This document shows, one piece after another, positions 1-7,413 of a DNA stretch of 64,000 nucleotides. This DNA comes from an uncultured Bacteroidota bacterium. GTDB taxonomy: Bacteria; Bacteroidota; Bacteroidia; Chitinophagales; Chitinophagaceae. Each line of letters begins with the position of its first letter. Position 1 is the stretch's first letter. The stretch lies in NCBI GenBank assembly GCA_903839875.1, contig CAIMDZ010000102.1:1-64000 (forward strand), given 5' to 3'. The notes under the pieces were generated by a model that did no database searches, had not been told where the DNA came from, and was given only the letters and a program-made list of their open reading frames with translations. The position numbers and the translations under genes were made by a program.

Positions 1-117
1 AAAATAATTCCTACGATATGGCGCAGTTATTTTTCTTTTTTTCATCCCGATAGCTATCGGGATTACAACGCCGAAAAAATGGAAAAGAACAAGTCAGATT
101 GTAGGAATTATTTTGTC
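1..117. repeat. MITE-like dispersed repeat, copy 1
   Basis: The first of three copies of a short non-coding element; the others are near 51.55 kb and 54.58 kb. It is bounded by perfect 14-bp terminal inverted repeats (AAAATAATTCCTAC at the left, its reverse complement at 101-114) and carries the internal palindrome CCCGATAGCTATCGGG at 46-61. The left 40 bases match copy 2. A segment of about 34 bases present in the other copies is missing here. The left end may extend past the window edge. No transposase is encoded, so it would move only in trans, if at all. Confidence 0.75.
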
Positions 118-282
118 ATCGTTCCCTACATTTAACGGCTTTTATACTTTTTGTACCCGATTTTATAAAAAATCGCCTTTTTACTAACATTTGCATAAAT
201 TTATACGCCTAATATATTAGCTTGCTTATGTAAGTCAATCATTAAAATTATTACACCACAATCTGATTCAAACATTATAAAT

Positions 283-2127
283 ATGAAAATAATATATTTT
301 TCATTGCTTGCCTTATTAATTTCATTTTATTCATTCGCACTTCCTTCCATTGCCGGGCCAGGAAGCGTATGTGTGGTTTCCACCATTACTTTAACGGATG
401 CTACATCAGGCGGCGCCTGGAGCAGCAGTAATACAGCAGTTGCCACAGTAGGCTCGGTGAGCGGGGTTGTAATAGGGGTTACGGCAGGTTCTGTAACCAT
501 TACCTATACTGTAGGGGCAAGCAATGTTACTGCGTCTGTTTTGGTTAATCCTTTACCTTCCTTGTATACAGTTATAGGCGGGGGCAGTTATTGCGCCGGC
601 GGATCGGGGGTGCATGTGGGATTAAATTTCTCAACCCCGGGTATCAGCTACCAGTTATTCAGGGGAGGAACATCAATTGGAGTCCCTGTAGCTGGATCAG
701 GATCAGGGCTTGATTTCGGCCTGGAGACAGGTGCAGGTATTTATACAGTGGTGGCTACCAACCCCATTACCGGATGCAGTGTTACAATGTCGGGTAGCGG
801 TACAATCACCATCAATCCATTACCAACCATATTTGCCCTCACAGGGGGCGGTGTGTATTGTTCAGGGGGCGCGGGAGTACATATTGGCCTCGCAGGCTCG
901 CAGACAGGCATAATGTACCAGTTATATAGCGGCGTTTCACCAGTAGGCTCCACTTTTACCGGCACAGGGTTACCCATTGATTTTGGGGTACATACTGCCG
1001 GCACCTATACGGTTATTGCAACAGATCCTGTGACCGGCTGCACCGCCATAATGACCGGTACCATAACAATCACTATTGTGCCGTTACCTGCTGTTCATGC
1101 GTTGACAGGGGGCGGCACCTTCTGTGCAGGAATTGGCGGGCACCTTACCCTTGCCGGGTCTGATACCGGGGTAAATTATACCCTCGATTCAGCAGGAATC
1201 GCTATTATGACTCTTCCGGGTACTGGTGGCCCGCTGGATTTCGGGTATCATATGGGTGGGAGTTTCACAATAGTTGCAGTAAGCACTGCAGGCTGCACAA
1301 CATTAATGAGCGGCCCTGTTACTATTACTATTACTCCTACAGTAACCCCCTCTGTAACTATTTCTACAGGTGTGGGTGATACTGTGTGCGCGGGTACAAT
1401 GGTAATCTTTACTGCCATAGGTGTGAATGGAGGCGCTACCCCAACCTATAACTGGACGGTAAACGGTGTTTCTGCCGGCAGCGGCGTGGTGCATACTTAC
1501 ACGCCCTCAAACGGAGATGTGGTGAACGTATGCCTGGTGAGCAGCGCCGCATGTGCATCGCCCGGTACTGTTTGTCACTCATTGACAATGACTGTGTTAC
1601 CGACTGTGGTTCCTTCTGTTACAATAACTGCCAGCCCAGGGACATATGTGCCATTTGGCACAACCGTTACCTACACTGCTGTCGGTGTGAACGGAGGATC
1701 AGCGCCCACATATGCATGGGATGTAAATGGCGTGGCTGCCGGAACAGGATTGACTTATTCTTACGTGCCAATTACCGGCGATACCACTAATTTATGCATG
1801 ACAAGCAATGCAACTTGTGCATCGCCTGTCATCGCTTGTAATTCTATCGAGATACACATATATGGTATTGGAAAAGTAAATGAGCTATCAGCCAAAGAAC
1901 CGGTAAACCTCTACCCCAACCCTGTTGACAATGATCTGACCATAGTAGCAGATGCAACTATCTACAATACATATACTGTTACCAACAATATTGGACAGGT
2001 GGTAATTCATTGGGCTCTATCAGGTAATAAGACAACAGTAGATGTATCAACCTTGCCTTCCGGAATGTACTTTATAGCTTTAACCGGTACTAATAACTGT
2101 ACAGTTCGGAAGTTTGTAAAGATGTAG
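283..2127 (+). CDS. T9SS type A sorted Ig-like/repeat adhesin
   Basis: A predicted secreted surface protein of 614 residues. Residues 1-20 form a signal peptide. A bacterial Ig-like (Big_2) domain follows (about 23-90, with the GGAWSSSNTAVATVGS-type motif). Then come three copies of an ~83-residue repeat starting GGGxYC (about 97-350), each with two cysteines that could form a disulfide. Two PKD/Ig-like domains follow (about 355-530). The C terminus (about 540-614) carries YPNP, then GMYFIAL and a basic end, which is the T9SS type A sorting signal. Such proteins cross the outer membrane by T9SS and are attached or released. The ~83-residue repeat is the one amplified 20-fold in the giant gene at 26.6-35.3 kb, so the two are paralogues. 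The ligand is unknown. The gene stands alone and ends in a strong terminator hairpin. Confidence 0.85.
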   Translation: MKIIYFSLLALLISFYSFALPSIAGPGSVCVVSTITLTDATSGGAWSSSNTAVATVGSVSGVVIGVTAGSVTITYTVGASNVTASVLVNPLPSLYTVIGGGSYCAGGSGVHVGLNFSTPGISYQLFRGGTSIGVPVAGSGSGLDFGLETGAGIYTVVATNPITGCSVTMSGSGTITINPLPTIFALTGGGVYCSGGAGVHIGLAGSQTGIMYQLYSGVSPVGSTFTGTGLPIDFGVHTAGTYTVIATDPVTGCTAIMTGTITITIVPLPAVHALTGGGTFCAGIGGHLTLAGSDTGVNYTLDSAGIAIMTLPGTGGPLDFGYHMGGSFTIVAVSTAGCTTLMSGPVTITITPTVTPSVTISTGVGDTVCAGTMVIFTAIGVNGGATPTYNWTVNGVSAGSGVVHTYTPSNGDVVNVCLVSSAACASPGTVCHSLTMTVLPTVVPSVTITASPGTYVPFGTTVTYTAVGVNGGSAPTYAWDVNGVAAGTGLTYSYVPITGDTTNLCMTSNATCASPVIACNSIEIHIYGIGKVNELSAKEPVNLYPNPVDNDLTIVADATIYNTYTVTNNIGQVVIHWALSGNKTTVDVSTLPSGMYFIALTGTNNCTVRKFVKM

Positions 2128-2138
2128 TTATTAGCCGC

Positions 2139-2172
2139 GCTGCCCCAGCAGAAATGTTGGGGTGGCTCTTTT
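2139..2172 (+). terminator. Rho-independent terminator, convergent genes
   Basis: A nine-pair stem (GCTGCCCCA with TGGGGTGGC, two G-U pairs) around a 10-base loop, followed by TCTTTT. It lies just after the stop of the adhesin gene. It overlaps the end of the convergent hutI gene and could act on both strands. Confidence 0.7.
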
Positions 2173-3397
2173 AAAAGATCAATTGTTCTATATTACTATT
2201 CCCGAAATCGTAAGGAATATAAGCAATAGACGGAATAGGTTTGGTAATGATCAGGTTTGCCTTTTTGCCCACCTTAATAGTTCCCATTTCCCGCTCCAGT
2301 TCCATAGCAGCAGCCCCATTCAGCGTCACAGCATTGATGGCTTCCTCAGGCGTCATCTTCAATTGAGTGCAGGCAATTGAAAGCAACAAAGGAATATTAC
2401 CAGACGGACAAGATCCTGGATTATAATCAGTTGCAAGGCAAACCGGAAGTCCGGCATCAATCATCTTTCGGGCAGGCTGGTAGTGCATACCGAGGAAAAA
2501 AGCAGCCCCTGGGAGTAAAGTAGGTATGGTTTTACTGCCTTTAAGGCATTCAATTTCAGATTCACCAACACACTCTAAATGATCCACACTCAATGCGTTA
2601 TGCTTCACACCCACTTGTACCCCACCTGAAAAATGAAGCTGATTGGCATGTATCTTGGGCTTCAGGCCATATTTCAGGCCTGCTTCAAGAATCCGTTCTG
2701 TTTCAGGAATGCCAAAAAAGCCCTCTTCGCAGAACACATCTATATAATCAGCAAGTCCATCTCCTGCAAGTTCAGGTAACATTTTGTCTGTAATCAGCTT
2801 TATATAAGCTTCTTTATTTTGTTTATATTCAGCAGGATATGCATGTGCCGCAAGGAATGTTGATTTCACAGGTATTCCTCCGGTTTCCTTCAGTTTCCTT
2901 ATTACACGCAGCATTTTCAGCTCCCCTTCCAGACACAGCCCATAGCCGCTTTTTATTTCAATTGCACCCGTACCCTGAGCCATTACATTTTGCAACCGGT
3001 CAAGACTCTGATCATATAACTCCGACTCATCCATCTCATTCAGTTTCCGTGCCGAATTGAGTATGCCCCCTCCCCTGCGTGCCACCTCTTCATAGCTAAG
3101 TCCTTTTATACGATCCACAAATTCACTATCACGCGGAGCGGCAAAGACCAGGTGAGTATGGCTATCGCACCAGGCTGGCAATACCATTCTGCCGGATGCA
3201 TCAATGGTTTTATCTGCATACGTGGCAGGCAGGTCGGCCATTGATCCGAAACTATGGATCAGACCGTTTTCGGCAATCAGCCAGGCATTATCTATAGATG
3301 GCAAAGCAGCCATTTCAATCCCGCAAACCCTGAATTTTTGCTCATCAGGATGTTCTGTTTGGCACAATTTATTAATATTGGTAATCAGCAGCCGCAT
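2171..3397 (-). CDS. hutI: Imidazolonepropionase (histidine degradation)
   Basis: Hydrolyses 4-imidazolone-5-propanoate to N-formimino-L-glutamate, the third step of histidine catabolism, in the cytoplasm. The 408-residue length is usual. Amidohydrolase-fold marks are present: the metal-binding DSHTH motif (about 79-82), IEIKSGYG, the HANQLHFSGG motif with a second metal histidine, then DHLE and CLATDYNPGS near the active-site Asp. These match HutI rather than other amidohydrolases. No hutH, hutU or hutG/formiminotransferase gene is adjacent, so the hut genes are dispersed in this genome. The ATG at 3397 is kept because it gives the usual N-terminal leading strand. A terminator-like hairpin lies 14-56 bases upstream of the start, on the same strand, and may act as an attenuator. 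Confidence 0.93.
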   Translation of the reverse strand: MRLLITNINKLCQTEHPDEQKFRVCGIEMAALPSIDNAWLIAENGLIHSFGSMADLPATYADKTIDASGRMVLPAWCDSHTHLVFAAPRDSEFVDRIKGLSYEEVARRGGGILNSARKLNEMDESELYDQSLDRLQNVMAQGTGAIEIKSGYGLCLEGELKMLRVIRKLKETGGIPVKSTFLAAHAYPAEYKQNKEAYIKLITDKMLPELAGDGLADYIDVFCEEGFFGIPETERILEAGLKYGLKPKIHANQLHFSGGVQVGVKHNALSVDHLECVGESEIECLKGSKTIPTLLPGAAFFLGMHYQPARKMIDAGLPVCLATDYNPGSCPSGNIPLLLSIACTQLKMTPEEAINAVTLNGAAAMELEREMGTIKVGKKANLIITKPIPSIAYIPYDFGNSNIEQLIF

Positions 3398-3410
3398 GGG
3401 TCAAATGTAT

Positions 3411-3453
3411 AAAAAAGGCACAAAAATGCCCCGGTATTTTATATACGGGGCAT
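3411..3453 (-). terminator. Terminator-like hairpin in hutI leader
   Basis: On the minus strand an eight-pair perfect stem (ATGCCCCG with CGGGGCAT, 12-base loop) is followed by TTTTTGTGCCTTTTTT and then the hutI start. The shape is that of an intrinsic terminator. Because it precedes hutI in the same orientation, it either ends an upstream minus-strand transcript or attenuates hutI. No T-run follows on the plus strand. Confidence 0.5.
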
Positions 3454-3569
3454 GGGTAATCTTTCTATAATTTATGTAAGCAGGTCTACAAGGGCCAGAA
3501 CAAGACAGGAGTTTTTAGGCTTAATTAGTTCTTAACAAGGTGCAAGCTAAAAGCACGGTGATTACTTTC

Positions 3570-3611
3570 CAAAAAGAGTTTCTTAACGGTCGAAAAAGTT
3601 TTTTAACGGTC
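3570..3611 (-). promoter_or_regulatory. LytTR-like binding site array A
   Basis: Two direct repeats, read on the minus strand as ACCGTTAAA and ACCGTTAAG, start 20 bases apart. The form (ACCGTTNA direct repeats about two helical turns apart) fits the known consensus for LytTR-domain response regulators, which are common in Bacteroidota. The spacer is 11 bases rather than the usual 12-13. The array sits about 185 bases upstream of hutI in the matching orientation. A near-identical 44-base segment recurs at 3826-3869. Confidence 0.45.
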
Positions 3612-3672
3612 AAAAATACTACAAATATAACATATATTAACGATAAATTATTGCCTATGATTAATAAGAAGA

Positions 3673-3694
3673 AGGGTGCCCGCAAGGGCACCCT
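3673..3694. other. Nine-pair GNRA-loop hairpin
   Basis: A perfect inverted repeat, AGGGTGCCC, GCAA tetraloop, GGGCACCCT. No T-run follows on either strand, so it is not a standard terminator. It sits between the two LytTR-like arrays in a gene-free stretch (3398-4044). I do not consider the 78-residue ORF across it real, because it has no recognisable features and low-complexity AT-rich codons. Confidence 0.5.
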
Positions 3695-3825
3695 CAAATT
3701 AAGAAAATACTATCGAATGAGTTTAACCATCACAAGGACAACAGAGAGTATCAATTTGGTTTATGGGGGCCGTTAGTTAGTATTAGCTCTTTGACAGCAA
3801 AGTAATAGGAGCCAAAGCACACTGC

Positions 3826-3888
3826 CAAAACGAGTTTCTGAACGGTCGGAAAAGTTTTTTAACGGTCTGTTTATGTTTCCTAACCGTC
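3826..3888 (-). promoter_or_regulatory. LytTR-like binding site array B
   Basis: Two good repeats (minus strand ACCGTTCAG and ACCGTTAAA, 20 bases apart) and a weaker third (ACGGTTAGG, 21 bases further). The first two, with their flanks, duplicate array A at about 40 of 44 bases, 256 bases away. Together the arrays give five sites in phase at 20-21 bases. The regulated promoter is not known; hutI lies downstream on the minus strand and the 174-residue gene on the plus strand begins 157 bases away. Confidence 0.4.
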
Positions 3889-4032
3889 CATTTTGGCTTA
3901 TATACGACAAGAAGAAATCAGGAAAAAGGTATGTTATTATCAGATTGGCATAGTGATGGTAACTACAGTCCATTGATGGTTGCCTGATCAATCCAAAAAT
4001 AAAAAAATCATCAGCAAAAAAAGCATTTCCCT

Positions 4033-4040
4033 TAACTTTG
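4033..4040 (+). promoter_or_regulatory. Bacteroidota -7 element TAACTTTG
   Basis: TAACTTTG matches the Bacteroidota sigma-A -7 consensus TAnnTTTG. It lies only 4 bases before the ATG at 4045, so the transcript would have little or no leader. I see no clean -33 TTTG at the ideal distance, so this is a weak to moderate call. Confidence 0.4.
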
Positions 4041-4044
4041 CACT

Positions 4045-4569
4045 ATGCAATCACAAGAATTGATGAATTTGCTGCCAAATGATTTTGCAGACAGTGCGAA
4101 GGTATGGATTTACCAGAGCAGCCGTGCCTTTATTGAAAAAGAAGAAAAGGAAATAAATGAACAGCTATTTCAATTTTATACCCAATGGCAATCGCATGGC
4201 GACCAGGTGAAAGGTTGGGCGAAATTACTGTTCAAACAATTTATTGTTGTGCTGGCAGATGAGACTGATGTAATGGTAGGTGGATGCAGCACCGATGGTT
4301 CGGTACGTGTAATAAAAAGCCTGGAAAAGCAATATGACGTTAATTTCTTTGACAGACTGATGCTTACCTTCCTGGTAAAAAACAAAGCTGAAATGTTGCC
4401 TTTCAACCAGGTTCAATATGCTTTAGACAAAGGTTTTATTGACGGAAGTACCCCTTTATTTAATAATGTGGTAACTAGTAAAAAGGAACTTCTTGAGCAA
4501 TGGATCATTCCATTAAATGAAAGCTGGCTTGCCGGCAGAGTAAATCTAAGTGAAAAAGTAGCAGGATGA
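4045..4569 (+). CDS. Conserved Bacteroidota protein (often named ABC transporter ATPase)
   Basis: A 174-residue soluble protein that I recognise as a Bacteroidota-restricted family often auto-named ABC transporter ATPase. The sequence has no Walker A, Walker B or ABC signature, so that name is not supported. Conserved-looking blocks are VWIYQSSRAF near residue 20, then ADETDVMVGGCSTDGSVRVI near 71-90 and FFDRLMLTFLV near 100. The GCS-D-SVR block, with its single cysteine, would be the place to look for an active site. There is no signal peptide or membrane segment. It is transcribed alone, and convergent with the C10 protease operon. Function unknown. Confidence 0.8.
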   Translation: MQSQELMNLLPNDFADSAKVWIYQSSRAFIEKEEKEINEQLFQFYTQWQSHGDQVKGWAKLLFKQFIVVLADETDVMVGGCSTDGSVRVIKSLEKQYDVNFFDRLMLTFLVKNKAEMLPFNQVQYALDKGFIDGSTPLFNNVVTSKKELLEQWIIPLNESWLAGRVNLSEKVAG

Positions 4570-4577
4570 CGATCCGC

Positions 4578-5063
4578 TCATCTTAGTATTTTGCATTCTT
4601 TTCTTAATCGCTTTTTGTCAATTAATTCATTTAGTTGCTTTACAGAATATTTACCCTGTTCCCGCACCCCGCAATCGCAGAGTTCGGTAATGGGGTTTTT
4701 ATCTGCGATCATTTTATACAATTCAGCCGGATCTGGTGCAGATTTTAATTTCGCATAATGCGAACAGGTCATACTGATAAAAGCAGTATTAAGCCCTACG
4801 CCTTGCTTATCAAGCCAATAACCATTATGTAAAGAAACAGGAAGCCCGGCTTGCGCTTGGCTTCCTGTTTTAATATCAACCGGATCAGGGTATGAAACGA
4901 CAGTTTTTTTATCTTCTGAAAGCTGTACAGGTACCAGGTTCCTATGGTTTCCTTTTGCTTTATAAATCAAAATATGCGGCAACGCATTGCTGCCTTGTAT
5001 CTGAGCTTGTCCTATGTTGGTACTGCAAATAATAATGGCAATCAGAAAAACATTTCGCCTCAT
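4578..5063 (-). CDS. Small exported protein coupled to C10 protease
   Basis: A 161-residue protein with a clear signal peptide (about 1-20, ending AQA) and no later membrane segment. The mature part has a PDPVDI motif, HNGYWLDKQGVGLNTAF near the centre and a CDCG pair near residue 135. I recall similar NGYLLDxRGI proteins of unknown role in other Bacteroidota. Its ATG overlaps the stop of the C10 protease gene by one base (TAATG), so the two are translationally coupled. Small exported proteins encoded beside C10 proteases, such as Spi with SpeB, are inhibitors. That role here is an inference from position only, since no inhibitor fold could be recognised. Confidence 0.75.
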   Translation of the reverse strand: MRRNVFLIAIIICSTNIGQAQIQGSNALPHILIYKAKGNHRNLVPVQLSEDKKTVVSYPDPVDIKTGSQAQAGLPVSLHNGYWLDKQGVGLNTAFISMTCSHYAKLKSAPDPAELYKMIADKNPITELCDCGVREQGKYSVKQLNELIDKKRLRKECKILR

Positions 5064-7297
5064 TACTTAGTAATAACAACTTTCTTTGTGATCACATCAT
5101 TACCTGAATGCAATTGCACCAGATAAACACCGGGAGCATAGTTGTTAACCGGAATTGAAATCAATGACTGATTAGTACCCGGAATAATCTTCTGAATTTC
5201 GCGTCCCTGTAAATCAGAAATGATCACTTCACTTACACTCCCGCCATTAAGGTCAATATTTATCAAATCGCTGGCAGGGTTAGGATAAACATTTACATTA
5301 TCCGCTGAAAGTTTAGGTGTTTCCACATCTACAGAACTGATAATATTTATCCTGATCGGGTTTTGAAATATATCTGCACCGGTAACTATTGGCACACCAG
5401 TTCCTCCCGGCTGATGCTGTACTATCAAAACATATGGACCAGAGGGCGCCATAATGCTTGGCATAGCAAATGTATAAGGACTAAAATGATTAGCACTTAT
5501 TAATTGACTGGTGAATGACTGAATCGGGTATGGAGTACCAGTATTCAGATTTATTATTATAGCCGATACAGTTCCATTGAAATCAGTAGTTCCGAAATTC
5601 GCAAGCTTGGTACTTATGCTCAAAGCTGTTCCACGAACAACATTATATGACGCAATATGTATATAATCCCAAAGCTTTATGATTTGTGAGTTTTGAACAG
5701 CAAGCATATTGTAATTGATGTAAGTACCATTATCAGCCACAGGAGTCCATGTTGTAGTCCCTGTTGGGCGGTACATAATACGGGTTGCGTATCTTCCTGG
5801 AATCAAACCATATAAACAGGGTCCAACAGCATTAAATGAAAGAACCGCAGTACTGTCACCTGCATTTATTGTTTGACCTGAAATTATTTGTGCGGTACTA
5901 ACAAGGTTAGTATTGGTAGAATCGAATAACTGTAAACAGAAATCACCTTTAAACTGGGTGGTATTGGCATTCTGTATTTTAGTAACAATTGCAAATCCGG
6001 TTAAATATTGCATTGGGCAATCGGTTGTACAATCAAGGTGCTTAAGCAACTTGATATTTCCGGTAGCAGTTGGTACTGCATCAGGTTGAATGCCAATAAT
6101 GGCACACTGGTCAGCATTAAAATTTCCGCCACCACCACCAATGCCGAGTGCAGGGGGATTAATGTTATCAACAGAATAATATCCATCTGACGCCCCGCTC
6201 CATCCAAAATTAAAGTGCATAAAATTTGCCGGTGAAGCTTCCCAACCGTCACAAACCCAGCAATGTCCGCCGGCAGTGGTAGATGAACCTGAATAAATTA
6301 CCGGCCTGCCGGCATTCAGTTCAGCTTCCAGCATCGCAATCCATGCAGCTGTAGTCATCGCAGCAAGATTAATATAAGGGGCAGTGTTTGATTCACCAAA
6401 ACGGGGAACTCCTTTCAAAGTAGGCTTGTAATGAAAGAATGTTTTTAACGCAAATTCAGCACAATATGGAGCGTTATTCCAGCATTCATACGAAATAACG
6501 TAGGATCCGCTGCCGGTAGAACTATAATTCATATCTACAGCAATACCGCAGTGAAGCATTAAAGTACCAACGGCATTATTATTTGTAGTTACGCTATTGG
6601 GCATCCCGGCCCAATTATAAACAGTATTCCCGAAATCGGCAGATAATGGTCCATAAGTAGATGTATAAGTATGGTACCCTGTTCCAACAGTAGGCCAGTT
6701 CCAGAATTTCATTACCTGGGCCATTGCTGTTGCCACGCAGCCTGTAACCGCCTGACCTGAACCAACACCAGGACACAAATAATTATAGTGTGGCGACTGA
6801 TCCCATTTGGTTGTAAGCAATGGAGTAACAATCGTAGTTTTGGCACCCACATTTTTATGAGCAACTTTAAGGTCATTCCAGCGTTCAAGTGTTCCTTCCT
6901 GCGGAGGAAGGTTGTGCTCTATAACATAGGTTATCTGGTTCTTATAACCATCAATCCAGGCTAATGCTGCCGGTGCGCTTCTATTAATATCAAATAGGCC
7001 TTCCCTGGAATAAGCAAGGATGGGGATTACATTGTCATCAGCAGAAACCATGACATAGCCATTTCCATTTACGATGTTAAATACATAATAATCCTTAATC
7101 ACATTACCATTAACGGTTGCAGAAGCCACATAGGAAGTCACAAGGTCAGATTCGGACTGTACACCCTGAACACCAACAGAAATCAGAAAATGGCTGCCAA
7201 TTGTTTTAGCAGTGTTTTCGTCAACTGTTTTTGCAAAGGATGGAATACACAAACAAACAGATAAAAAAACAGGAATTACCCTAAAAAGTTTCAACAT
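5063..7297 (-). CDS. Secreted C10 (streptopain-like) cysteine protease, T9SS-A
   Basis: A 744-residue secreted peptidase of family C10. Residues 1-22 are a signal peptide. A Spi/streptopain-type propeptide follows (about 24-145, with YVFNIVNGNGYVMVSADD). The catalytic domain (about 160-405) has the nucleophile in GCVATAMAQVMKFWNWP (Cys187) and the catalytic His in GGHCWVCDGWE (His345). Middle beta-sandwich regions (about 410-660) carry no named domain I can identify. The C terminus has VYPNPASDLI and GVYLVQLHSGNDVITKK, a T9SS type A signal. It probably acts outside the cell as a protease zymogen that processes itself. Family members include streptopain (SpeB), interpain A and the Bacteroides fragilis Bfp proteases. 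The gene is coupled by a TAATG overlap to the small exported protein downstream. Confidence 0.92.
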   Translation of the reverse strand: MLKLFRVIPVFLSVCLCIPSFAKTVDENTAKTIGSHFLISVGVQGVQSESDLVTSYVASATVNGNVIKDYYVFNIVNGNGYVMVSADDNVIPILAYSREGLFDINRSAPAALAWIDGYKNQITYVIEHNLPPQEGTLERWNDLKVAHKNVGAKTTIVTPLLTTKWDQSPHYNYLCPGVGSGQAVTGCVATAMAQVMKFWNWPTVGTGYHTYTSTYGPLSADFGNTVYNWAGMPNSVTTNNNAVGTLMLHCGIAVDMNYSSTGSGSYVISYECWNNAPYCAEFALKTFFHYKPTLKGVPRFGESNTAPYINLAAMTTAAWIAMLEAELNAGRPVIYSGSSTTAGGHCWVCDGWEASPANFMHFNFGWSGASDGYYSVDNINPPALGIGGGGGNFNADQCAIIGIQPDAVPTATGNIKLLKHLDCTTDCPMQYLTGFAIVTKIQNANTTQFKGDFCLQLFDSTNTNLVSTAQIISGQTINAGDSTAVLSFNAVGPCLYGLIPGRYATRIMYRPTGTTTWTPVADNGTYINYNMLAVQNSQIIKLWDYIHIASYNVVRGTALSISTKLANFGTTDFNGTVSAIIINLNTGTPYPIQSFTSQLISANHFSPYTFAMPSIMAPSGPYVLIVQHQPGGTGVPIVTGADIFQNPIRINIISSVDVETPKLSADNVNVYPNPASDLINIDLNGGSVSEVIISDLQGREIQKIIPGTNQSLISIPVNNYAPGVYLVQLHSGNDVITKKVVITK

Positions 7298-7413
7298 AAA
7301 TAATTGATTTTAAATAAAAATTGATTTAGATAATTAGCAAAAAGCATATAGTGTACAAAAAAATGCACAATATGCAAATATACTTAATAATACACACAAA
7401 AACAAATATAATC

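Noticed and set aside
741-1004. Antisense and alternate-frame ORFs inside the Ig-repeat genes (for example 741-1004, 16103-16558, 33591-33866)
   Set aside because: They overlap clear coding frames with domain matches, and their length comes from the GC-poor-stop bias of repetitive Ig codons.
3540-3776. 78-codon ORF through the LytTR-like and hairpin region
   Set aside because: It has low-complexity AT-rich codons, crosses repeats and a hairpin, and has no similarity I recognise.
4045-4569. ABC transporter ATPase as product name
   Set aside because: It is a common automatic label for this family, but no Walker or signature motif is present.
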